Assembly: GCA_018378775.1 (NCBI GenBank)
Contig: JAGZWV010000071.1
Span: 1-5,450 of the forward strand
Direction of reading: 5' to 3'
DNA from: Collinsella sp.
Lineage (GTDB): Bacteria; Actinomycetota; Coriobacteriia; Coriobacteriales; Coriobacteriaceae
Length of the DNA: 5,450 nt
A model generated the notes under the pieces. The model did no database searches, was not told the DNA's origin, and saw nothing but the letters and a program-made list of their open reading frames with translations. This document shows, in pieces, positions 1 through 5,157 of this stretch. Both the position numbers and the translations under genes were made by a program. Within the stretch, counting starts at the first letter, position 1, and every line of letters begins with the position of its first letter.

Positions 1-1
1 A

Positions 2-175
2 CGTGGCGGCGGTTGGCGCAGCTTTGGCAGCTGGAGCGAGGGCATCTCCGCTCACGTTGCCTATCTGGGCGCCAACTACGGCTCCACCCTTACCCCGGCA
101 GCGGCCAAAAAGTACTGCCCGCCCACGTGGCAGGACTGGTACAACAAAGTCGCCGCTCAGATGAACCGCATTTAA
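2..175 (+). CDS. C-terminal end of a glucosaminidase (GH73-like) cell-wall hydrolase, 5' partial
   Basis: The frame is open from base 2 to the TAA at 173-175 and gives the last 57 residues of a protein whose start lies left of the window. It contains FGSWSEGISAHVAYLG followed by NYG, then a Tyr-Cys-Pro-Pro-Thr-Trp stretch and a final QMNRI. This pattern, an aromatic-rich W-E-G-I-x-A-H segment before a short conserved tail, is typical of the end of endo-beta-N-acetylglucosaminidase domains that cut peptidoglycan glycan strands outside the cell. The catalytic Glu would be further upstream and cannot be seen. The gene ends 10 bases before a strong hairpin terminator and converges with the kinase gene. 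Other secreted muramidase-like hydrolases are possible. The coding call is firm; the family name is moderately firm. Confidence 0.72.
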   Translation, partial: RGGGWRSFGSWSEGISAHVAYLGANYGSTLTPAAAKKYCPPTWQDWYNKVAAQMNRI

Positions 176-185
176 GTGCAGCTGC

Positions 186-212
186 AAAGGGGCCCCAAAC
201 GGGGCCCCTTTT
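186..212. terminator. Bidirectional intrinsic terminator between convergent genes
   Basis: An 11-bp perfect stem (AAAGGGGCCCC at 186-196, partner at 201-211) closes over the 4-base loop AAAC and ends in TTTT. It lies 10 bases after the glucosaminidase stop. On the other strand it lies 8 bases after the kinase stop, where the stem starts from AAAA and ends in TTT. It therefore probably ends transcription from both sides, most strongly on the plus strand. Confidence 0.9.
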
Positions 213-219
213 CGATTAT

Positions 220-1632
220 CTAAGAGACGACACCAGTCGCGTTGCCGACAACAACGACGACGCACATGACGGCAAACATAAACCCGAGTGCCTTGAACCA
301 TAGTTCGACAAAAGCACTCCCCCGATACCGATCGAGCGCGGGAAAACGACGTCGAAGCCTACGCCGGTCGAGCATTCCGAATGTAATGAGCAGCACCAGG
401 CCATCGACCATAAAGAAATACTCAAGTGCCAAAAACCACGTTGGATAGTTTCGGTTTTCGCCCGTCGGCGTAAATACCGCAAAATGGCTGCCCATCAGCA
501 GCAACAATGTTGTCGCATAGACGCATCCATTCCATATGCGCCCCACGGGCTCGGGGATACGCGAGAGCAGACGCGCACATTTGGACGTCACGAGAGAGAC
601 GATCGAACGCCGTCTTGCAGAAGACGGAAGCGTGAAGGCAACCGGCTGCTGTACCCGTTGCACCTGTGGCACCGCGGCCCGGGGCACGCTGGCAGCAGAA
701 AAGGTCACGGGCGACGGTGCAGGGAGACATAGCTCATATGCCGCACGCGCAGCATGCCCCAGTGCCTTTGCGCTCGCAAAGCGCTTGGCGGGATCGAGCG
801 CCATCGCCATGCAAATCACATCCGCCAGCGGAACGGGAATGCCGTGCGCCTCGCATTGCTCGCGCATGTCACGCCCCGGTTTGGGATCATCCCCCGTCAG
901 GCAAAAGAACAGCAACGCGCCAAGCGCGTAAATATCGCTGCGGACGCTCGTCTGCCCAAACCCAAACTGCTCGGGCGGCGCATAGGAACGCGTGCCAAAC
1001 TTGACGGTGTCGGCGTCGGCGCCATCGCGCCAAACGCGCGCGATTCCCAGGTCAATAATCACCAGCGACGAGAAGATCATGCCAGCATCAGCCGCATACC
1101 TCACGCCCGATACGATGATGTTCGAGGGCTTAAGGTCGCGGTGGATTACCGGTACCCCCGGCTCCCCCGCAGCTGCAAAACCAGCATGCAGCTCGCCCAC
1201 CGCTTCACACAGAACGGGATACAGCCCGCGGGCATAATCGGGCGTCGCCCCCAAGCGTCCCACCAACGCCTCGAGTGTCTCGCCTTCGACATACTCCATC
1301 ACCACGTCAAGCTCGTCGCCCACACGGCGGCAATCGACGATTCGGGGTAAGTGCTCAAAACGACGACCGGCGCGCTGGGCCGCAAACAGGCGCTCATATG
1401 CTCCGCCAATCTGCACCGAAGCATCGATGCGCTTGCGGACAAAGGGACCGAGAGACCCGCCGCCAGAGCCCTCAAAATAGACGAGTTCGGTCGTCTCGAC
1501 ATCCGAGCACTTGAGCACGCGCTCCACACGATAGCTGTCATCGCGGTCGAGCGACGCCAAATGCTCGACAAGTGAAGCAGTCAGCTCGTCATCGGAATAT
1601 GTTGGGCTCTGAGTATCCATGGCGTCCATCAT
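220..1632 (-). CDS. Hanks-type Ser/Thr protein kinase with three C-terminal membrane helices
   Basis: About 470 residues; numbers here count from the GTG at 1650. It phosphorylates Ser/Thr of unknown partner proteins at the inner face of the membrane. Visible kinase motifs are a degenerate Gly-rich loop (about 61-69), the ATP lysine in VRKRI (K73), a likely helix-C Glu (E86), the catalytic loop HRDLKPSN (170-177, D172), DLG in place of DFG (200-202), GTRSYAPPEQF (219-229) in the activation segment, and SDIYALG (238-244). A proline-rich linker (about 308-345) leads to three hydrophobic helices (about 372-393, 404-427, 447-470). The loop between the last two is very basic (DRRRLRRRF), which fits a cytoplasmic kinase. 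There are no PASTA repeats. It is the last gene of a three-gene minus-strand cassette. The start is uncertain: GTG 1650 lies inside a hairpin, so ATG 1632, 1629 or 1620 is more likely; none has a strong ribosome binding site. Confidence 0.93.
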   Translation of the reverse strand: MMDAMDTQSPTYSDDELTASLVEHLASLDRDDSYRVERVLKCSDVETTELVYFEGSGGGSLGPFVRKRIDASVQIGGAYERLFAAQRAGRRFEHLPRIVDCRRVGDELDVVMEYVEGETLEALVGRLGATPDYARGLYPVLCEAVGELHAGFAAAGEPGVPVIHRDLKPSNIIVSGVRYAADAGMIFSSLVIIDLGIARVWRDGADADTVKFGTRSYAPPEQFGFGQTSVRSDIYALGALLFFCLTGDDPKPGRDMREQCEAHGIPVPLADVICMAMALDPAKRFASAKALGHAARAAYELCLPAPSPVTFSAASVPRAAVPQVQRVQQPVAFTLPSSARRRSIVSLVTSKCARLLSRIPEPVGRIWNGCVYATTLLLLMGSHFAVFTPTGENRNYPTWFLALEYFFMVDGLVLLITFGMLDRRRLRRRFPALDRYRGSAFVELWFKALGFMFAVMCVVVVVGNATGVVS

Positions 1633-1638
1633 AGCGCA

Positions 1639-1668
1639 GGGCGCGGACACCCCATGGTGTCCGCGCCC
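1639..1668. repeat. 13-bp perfect hairpin in front of the kinase start
   Basis: GGGCGCGGACACC (1639-1651) pairs perfectly with GGTGTCCGCGCCC (1656-1668) over a 4-base loop. It lies between the stop of the helix-turn-helix gene (1718) and the ATG at 1632, only 6 bases before that ATG. Neither strand has a T-run after the stem, so it is not a standard intrinsic terminator. In mRNA it would cover any ribosome binding site and bury the GTG at 1650. It may lower kinase translation, protect an mRNA end after processing, or be a dispersed repeat. Confidence 0.8.
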
Positions 1669-1717
1669 CGTTCATTCGCATAGTTGTTTTGGTAACAGCC
1701 AACTCAGCCATCGGCCG

Positions 1718-2140
1718 CTAACTCACCGTCTCCTCGCCAAAGCGATACAGTTCCTCGTTGACCTTTTGCAGGCTGCAGCCGCGATCAATACAAAAGATGA
1801 CAATCGCATCGCGACGGTCCTTACAGTTGAGGACGCTTACCCCGGCAGCCGTCAGAGCGCGGTTGGTCTCCTTGAGCGTCAACGCCATCGCAAAGGCAAT
1901 CTGCAGCACCTTATTACGGCTTGGGTGGCGTGCACCGGTAAAAATCTGATAACCAAAGGTCTCATTGAGGTCGGCCATCCGCACCACGCGCGAGCGCTCT
2001 AAGCCCTTTTCCTGCAGCAGCTGCTTAAGGTAGTCCGAAAGCGACGGGACGGCAAAGTCGTGTTCTTTGATATATACATCGATGTTTGGCGCGTCGAGGA
2101 GCTCATTGAGCAACTCGTCCGTCAGCTTTTTATCGGGCAT
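1718..2140 (-). CDS. XRE-like helix-turn-helix protein linked to the Ser/Thr kinase
   Basis: 140 residues, probably a cytoplasmic DNA-binding regulator. Residues about 34-98 show the helical pattern of an XRE/Cro-type domain: SLSDYLKQLLQEKGL, then RSRVVRMADLNETFGYQIF, then GARHPSRNKVLQIAFAM and LTLKETNRALTAAG. The NETFGYQIFTGARHPSR segment fits a recognition helix followed by the conserved basic turn. The C-terminal 40 residues (KDRRDAIVIFCIDRG, then NEELYRFGEE) form a second short helical region, as I remember from small regulators next to kinase genes in gut Firmicutes and Actinobacteria; this is from memory. The start is fixed by a strong GGGAGGTGAGG ribosome binding site 5 bases upstream of the ATG. 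It follows the lipoprotein gene by 39 bases and precedes the kinase, so co-transcription is likely. Its target is unknown; the inverted repeats at 2796-2829 are candidates. Confidence 0.85.
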   Translation of the reverse strand: MPDKKLTDELLNELLDAPNIDVYIKEHDFAVPSLSDYLKQLLQEKGLERSRVVRMADLNETFGYQIFTGARHPSRNKVLQIAFAMALTLKETNRALTAAGVSVLNCKDRRDAIVIFCIDRGCSLQKVNEELYRFGEETVS

Positions 2141-2146
2141 ACGACC

Positions 2147-2154
2147 TCACCTCC
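2147..2154 (-). promoter_or_regulatory. Strong ribosome binding site of the helix-turn-helix gene
   Basis: The minus strand reads GGAGGTGA, within GGGAGGTGAGG, 6 bases before the ATG at 2140. It matches the 16S rRNA tail closely and decides the start. It is much stronger than anything in front of the kinase. Confidence 0.8.
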
Positions 2155-2179
2155 CATACGGCGCAACGGTAGCGACATG

Positions 2180-2725
2180 TTAGGCCAGCACCCAGCTTGC
2201 AGCAGCAGACTTATCAAACACGTTGGCAAAATAGAGAGCCTTCTTGATGTCACCATCAAAGTAGATATTGCCCGCCACGGAGCCACCGGCGGCAAGGGTG
2301 CCAGACTGCAGCTCATCGGAGCCTTCGCTGTAATAACCCTGGTTCTGCTGAGCACCGTTGGCGTCCTCGCCCTTCCAGTCGTAGATATTGTAATCTGCAC
2401 CCTCATCACCATTGTTGACGTACGTGACGTGAATGCCCGTCATGGTCGAACCGTCATAATTTGTGAGACCGGGCTGGACGGAATCGACAACGACGGAAAG
2501 ACCGGCAGCCGTGGTCACCGTCGTGCCAACAGCCAGGTCAGTCGTAGACTGCTCTTCCTTCTTCGCCTCTTCCTTCTTGTCGCCATCGCCGGCATCCTCG
2601 GTGACGGTCGCCTTATCGCTACCGCAACCGGCAAGAAGACTAACAGTCCCCAAGGCAACAGTGGCGAATGCGCCAAGTGCAGCGCGACGGCTCAGCAGCA
2701 CTTCGTTTTCGAGCTTATTCATCAT
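2180..2725 (-). CDS. Tat-type lipoprotein with a DUF4352-like extracellular domain
   Basis: 181 residues (180 if the second ATG at 2722 is used; AGGAAG at 2731-2736 is 5 and 8 bases from the two ATGs). The N-terminus has a twin-arginine-like LSRRAALGAF (11-20), a hydrophobic stretch and the lipobox LAGC with Cys34. The mature protein should be lipid-anchored on the outer face of the membrane. A charged Lys/Glu/Asp-rich linker (about 37-60) comes next. The rest (about 62-181) alternates short beta-like strands: LSVVVDSVQPG, TGIHVTYVNNGDEGADYNIYDW, QNQGYYSEG, then GTLAAGGSVAGNIYFD. A D-x-V start, a VxNNG turn, late Gly-Gly-Ser-V and Y-F-D strands fit the DUF4352 immunoglobulin-like family of secreted proteins. 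It is first in the cassette with the helix-turn-helix and kinase genes, so it may sense or bind an outside signal. The ligand is unknown. Tat use is inferred from the RR motif alone. Confidence 0.87.
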   Translation of the reverse strand: MMNKLENEVLLSRRAALGAFATVALGTVSLLAGCGSDKATVTEDAGDGDKKEEAKKEEQSTTDLAVGTTVTTAAGLSVVVDSVQPGLTNYDGSTMTGIHVTYVNNGDEGADYNIYDWKGEDANGAQQNQGYYSEGSDELQSGTLAAGGSVAGNIYFDGDIKKALYFANVFDKSAAASWVLA

Positions 2726-2795
2726 GCATTCTTCCTATGATCCGGCTACCGCGCCGGCACACAGCACATCGTAGGAAGGATTGAACGGGAATTCA

Positions 2796-2829
2796 TTAGC
2801 TGCGAGCTAAGACAGACTGAGGGTCTCAG
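2796..2829. promoter_or_regulatory. Two adjacent small inverted repeats upstream of the lipoprotein cassette
   Basis: TTAGCT-GCG-AGCTAA (2796-2810) is a perfect dyad with a 3-base centre. Seven bases on, CTGAG-GGT-CTCAG (2817-2829) is a second one. They lie 71-104 bases upstream of the lipoprotein ATG, where an operator would sit, and are candidates for binding by the cassette's own helix-turn-helix protein. I could not see a convincing -35/-10 pair on the minus strand here. Short dyads also arise by chance. Confidence 0.35.
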
Positions 2830-2872
2830 AACGGTTTAAGCTCATTGAAGCAAAAGGCATCGTTTCTGCAGG

Positions 2873-2910
2873 TAAAGAAAGCGGAACGGTGGCCTTGCGG
2901 CCGCCGTTCC
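2873..2910 (-). terminator. Terminator after the 242-residue hypothetical gene
   Basis: Arms at 2883-2894 and 2899-2910 (GGAACGG and CCGTTCC outside, GGCC inside) close over a 4-base loop with one internal mismatch. Read on the minus strand, the stem starts 24 bases after the stop at 2935 and is followed by GCTTTCTTTACC, a T-rich tail. It separates this gene from the lipoprotein cassette that starts 150 bases further on. Confidence 0.65.
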
Positions 2911-2934
2911 TGTGAGTATCCTTGTAAAGCGGGG

Positions 2935-3663
2935 TCAGTTCTCGATCCGGTTGCCATCGAGGTCTTTGAGCCCGAGGCCGGCGACGTCCCCGGCGAGGAA
3001 GCGCCCGACCATCCACTCGAACCACTGGAGGTCGTTAACGTACCACTCGAAGTGCGAGTGCCAGCCGCGGTAGAAGATCGTGAGGTGCTCGCCCTCTCCG
3101 CAGTCGATCCAGAGCGGTTCCCCGAGCACCGCTACGGAGACCTCGTAGTACGTCCCCCAGTCACCTATGTCCTCGTAGCCCTCGTCGCCGTAGCGGTGAG
3201 TCTTCACCGCGCAGCTGTCCAGAAGGGAGAGGACCCACTCCCTGAGGCCGTCGCTCTCGTAGGCCGGCGTGTACACGCTCGCCGGACGTTTGTCGTCGCA
3301 GTCACAGACCCACCAGCCGGCGCCGTCGCGATAGGAGTATCTGGCCATGAAAGGCTTAAGCCGCGGACAGAGCGCTTGCTCGTCGGGATCTCCCGGCACC
3401 ATCGTTAGCGCCCGTTCAGCCAGTTCGTCAACGAGTTTGCGCCACGAGGCAAAGTCCTCATCGGTGCACTCGTCGGCCTGGAACTCGTGCATCAGAACAC
3501 CGTTCTGGTTCCACACCTGCGCGAGCATGTCGGCGAGGCACTGGCCGTACCAGCGGCTTTCCTCCCGCTTCGAGAGCCAGGCACGGACCCGCTCGGGGGT
3601 CCATCCCTCGCGCGCCTCTCCGTAGAGGAACATTTTATGCTCGGGTATCATCATCGTCTTCAA
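2935..3663 (-). CDS. Hypothetical protein, 242 residues, unrecognised
   Basis: I do not recognise this family. The protein is acidic and unusually rich in Trp and Tyr, with no signal peptide or membrane helix, so it is probably cytoplasmic. The N-terminal half is helical (ERVRAWLSKREESRWYGQCL, then DEDFASWRKLVDELAERAL). A middle part has a Cys-Asp-Cys (WWVCDCDDKRP). The C-terminal half (about 165-230) looks beta-alpha: YEVSVAVLGEPLWIDCG, LTIFYRGWHSHFEWYV, then WFEWMVGRFLAGDV. The strand ending in HSHFEWY faintly recalls small immunity proteins of contact-dependent toxins; this is a resemblance only. The start is TTG at 3663, chosen because GGAGGG lies 6 bases upstream; the ATG at 3654 would be too far. 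A terminator follows. An extended -10 (TGGGATAAT, 3701-3709) lies upstream, so it may be transcribed alone. It directly follows a decayed surface-protein gene. Confidence 0.78.
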   Translation of the reverse strand: MKTMMIPEHKMFLYGEAREGWTPERVRAWLSKREESRWYGQCLADMLAQVWNQNGVLMHEFQADECTDEDFASWRKLVDELAERALTMVPGDPDEQALCPRLKPFMARYSYRDGAGWWVCDCDDKRPASVYTPAYESDGLREWVLSLLDSCAVKTHRYGDEGYEDIGDWGTYYEVSVAVLGEPLWIDCGEGEHLTIFYRGWHSHFEWYVNDLQWFEWMVGRFLAGDVAGLGLKDLDGNRIEN

Positions 3664-3700
3664 GTGGGGCCCTCCGTTCTACATCGGCCCGGACGGCCAC

Positions 3701-3731
3701 ATTATCCCATGAAGCGTCACCCCGCTGTCAG
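3701..3731 (-). promoter_or_regulatory. Candidate promoter of the 242-residue hypothetical gene
   Basis: The minus strand has TGGGATAAT (3701-3709), an extended -10 box with GATAAT. A CTGACA that could serve as -35 (3726-3731) lies 19 bases upstream, which is a little long. The TTG start would follow about 37 bases after the -10. It overlaps the end of the pseudogene. Confidence 0.4.
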
Positions 3732-4141
3732 GTACCCCGGTTCGTCCTCGCGGTCGATCCTCAGATACGCGCTGCTCGCCGCGTCCTTGCTCCACGCCGC
3801 CCCGTTGCCGCCCACGAGCGCCTCGGAGCACCCGTAGAACGTCTGTGAGATCGTGAGCCCCGGGGACGGAAGCTCCCAGTCCGCGTACGGCCAGTATCCG
3901 CATCAGCGCCCTGCACCCCGAGAACGCGTACGTCAGGTCCGCCAGGCTCGCCGGCGAGAACCCGCGCAGGTCGATCTTCCATCACCGCCGAGCAGCTTGC
4001 GAAGCAGAACGCCATGTCGGACATGCGCCCGAGGTGCCCCATGCCCTCGAACGACTTGATCCCGCCGTATGCGTAGAACCAGTAGTCTATGTTCAGGAAC
4101 TCCACCTGCTCCATGTCGGCCTTGAACGCCACCCGCCCGAA
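3717..4141 (-). pseudogene. Frameshifted, 5'-truncated remnant of a BspA-type leucine-rich-repeat surface protein
   Basis: Three consecutive minus-strand frames join into one recognisable protein. The first (4141 to about 3977) reads WFYAYGGIKSFEGMGHLG, then RMSDMAFCFASCSAVME. A one-base shift near 3976 gives IDLRGFSPASLADL and TYAFSGCRALMR. A second one-base shift near 3897 gives YADWELPSPGL, TFYGCSEALVGGNG and AYLRIDREDEPGYLTAG, ending at the TGA at 3717-3719. Repeats of F-x-x-M/L...VTDM-x-x-x-F-x-x-C...IDL-x-x-F and the closing LVGGNG/YLRID/GYLTA block are hallmarks of the DUF285/BspA repeat proteins, cell-surface adhesins common in gut Coriobacteriia. Only about 140 codons remain; the secretion signal and most repeats are missing. 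Upstream of about 4141 the frame stops looking coding. Both shifts equal one extra base, so assembly error is a rival to true decay. Confidence 0.75.
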
Positions 4142-4161
4142 CGACCCCTTTGCATCACTCC

Positions 4162-4224
4162 AGGGAAGGCTACCGCAAGACCACCATCGGCCTAGGAGAC
4201 GTCCTCGAGGGGCTGTTCAAGTGA
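4162..4224 (+). pseudogene. Orphan 3' coding tail of an unknown gene
   Basis: A plus-strand frame ends REGYRKTTIGLGDVLEGLFK with the TGA at 4222-4224. This looks like a genuine protein C-terminus: amphipathic, GC-rich at third positions, and ending just before the convergent Abi-like gene. Left of about 4160 the sequence belongs to the surface-protein remnant on the other strand, so no full gene exists. It may be the stub left when a deletion or insertion replaced the rest. I do not recognise the parent family, and 20 codons may be chance. Confidence 0.3.
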
Positions 4225-4228
4225 GGGG

Positions 4229-4954
4229 CTAGAGCCTCACGTCCGCCGGCGCGGGATTCTCCGCGAGGAACCGCTCGACGGGCGTCATGGCGTCGTCTTC
4301 GAGGACGCGCGCGGCAGCGTCGGGACAGAGCTCGCGAAAAAGTCTCACGGCATCCGCGTCCGCCCCGATTGGGGAGAGTTCAGGCCGCCTCGGGTCGAAG
4401 AGGCGCTCGTCGTGGGCCACCCGGCTGCGCACGCGTAGCACCCCGTCGAGGGCCCGCAGCAGCTCCTTGTGCCTCGTTCCCCTCGGCCAGGCGCGGTAGA
4501 GGGCCGTGCGCCATATCGCCGCCTCGCGCGAGCGGTCCGCGAGGTGCACCCAGAAGCCCAACGTGAGGTTCGAGACGAGCTGGCCGGTCGTAAAGCCCGC
4601 GGGGAGCTTCTCCACCGCGGCGTCGATGATCTTGCGGTTGATGCGGTTGAGGTCAAGCTCGCCCCTCGCGGCCTTCCTCATGAGGGGCCGTCGAACGGGG
4701 GAGTCGTCATCCAGAAGCCAGTGCGCGTCCCCGCCCCAGGCATCCGAGAGGGCCCTGTCGTAGGCGTTACGCATGGCGACCTCAAGGTGCGCAACGTCGC
4801 GCATGAACACCTGCGCGAGCGAGATGTTCCACTCGTGGAGCTCGACGGCGCGGTCCGCGTCGCCTCCGCACGCCTCGAGGTAGGGCGCGAGGCGCTCCTC
4901 GGAGAGCCAGAGTCCCGCCCACTCGCGGTTGCCGGTCGCTGTCTCTTCTGCCAT
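4229..4954 (-). CDS. Abi-like protein (HEPN-type, abortive-infection family)
   Basis: 241 residues, cytoplasmic, all-helical. The N-terminus (LSEERLAPYLEACGGD, then ELHEWNISLAQVF and LEVAMRNAYDRAL, about 17-69) and middle (LVSNLTLGFWVHLADR, 126-141) match the layout of actinobacterial Abi-like proteins: the W-N...A-x-x-x-D/L-x-x-LEV-x-(L/M)RN block, the L-x-x-GFW block, then the HEPN motif. The last appears as RVRSRVAHDERLF (174-186), giving R-x4-H (R176, H181). The usual form in this family is RN-x-RVAHHE, so Asn is Ser and the second His is Asp here. HEPN proteins are often RNases that shut down phage-infected cells. Whether this one cuts RNA or acts as a toxin is not shown. The ATG at 4954 has GGAG 5 bases upstream. 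Its stop is 5 bases from that of the convergent tail. It sits in high-GC DNA beside remnants and an antitoxin-like gene, as in defence islands. Confidence 0.82.
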   Translation of the reverse strand: MAEETATGNREWAGLWLSEERLAPYLEACGGDADRAVELHEWNISLAQVFMRDVAHLEVAMRNAYDRALSDAWGGDAHWLLDDDSPVRRPLMRKAARGELDLNRINRKIIDAAVEKLPAGFTTGQLVSNLTLGFWVHLADRSREAAIWRTALYRAWPRGTRHKELLRALDGVLRVRSRVAHDERLFDPRRPELSPIGADADAVRLFRELCPDAAARVLEDDAMTPVERFLAENPAPADVRL

Positions 4955-5104
4955 AGGGACTCCAAATGGGTAAAAATTGAGCCCTGGTGACTTGAATCAG
5001 AGGTCATCCCGGGGCCATCGATAGACCGTGTACCCGCCAGGCGGGCTTCTAACAAGCTGATTCGCGGCCCTTGCATCATCCCTTCCCGCGCCTTGAATAT
5101 CAAC

Positions 5105-5149
5105 TTCATCCGAACACTTCCCAAATTCATCCGCACATGTGCGGATGAA
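5105..5149. repeat. Three copies of a 12-base unit TTCATCCGMACA
   Basis: TTCATCCGAACA (5105-5116) and TTCATCCGCACA (5126-5137) are direct copies with one difference, starting 21 bases apart. A third, inverted copy (5138-5149) forms the inner right half of the palindrome. A 21-base period is two helical turns, so the copies would lie on the same face of DNA, as in iterons or operator half-sites. Confidence 0.6.
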
Positions 5150-5157
5150 TTTGGGAA
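5118..5157. repeat. Perfect 40-bp palindrome
   Basis: Bases 5118-5137 (starting TTCCCAAATT, ending CCGCACA) are the exact reverse complement of 5138-5157, centred on CACATGTG with no loop and no mismatch. The symmetry stops at 5117/5158. There is no T-run on either side, so it is not a terminator. It could be a strong protein-binding site, a mobile palindromic element, or a recombination or origin-type site. Such a long perfect repeat is very unlikely by chance. Confidence 0.92.

Noticed and set aside
754..1350. 198-codon open frame on the plus strand opposite the kinase gene
   Set aside because: It is antisense to clear kinase motifs (HRDLKPSN, GTRSYAPPE), has no ribosome binding site and no recognisable domain. 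High-GC genes often give such long shadow frames.
1639..1668. Intrinsic terminator between the helix-turn-helix gene and the kinase gene
   Set aside because: The stem is strong, but there is no T-run on either side, and the stem ends only 6 bases before the kinase ATG.
2060..2740. 226-codon plus-strand frame with hydrophobic stretches
   Set aside because: It runs opposite both the lipoprotein and the helix-turn-helix gene, which have real ribosome binding sites, a lipobox and a recognisable DNA-binding domain. The hydrophobic runs are complements of those genes.
3679..3903. 74-codon minus-strand frame as a separate small gene
   Set aside because: It is one frame of the broken surface-protein remnant. 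Its start lies inside the repeat and its C-terminal half is Arg/Gly-rich out-of-frame sequence.
4469..4990. 173-codon plus-strand frame
   Set aside because: It is antisense to the Abi-like gene, whose conserved blocks account for the region, and no start signal is visible.
4980..5010. tRNA-like T-loop (GATTCAAGTC on the minus strand) as a tRNA or attachment site
   Set aside because: The bases flanking the loop do not pair into a 5-bp T-stem, and no anticodon or acceptor arm is found upstream.
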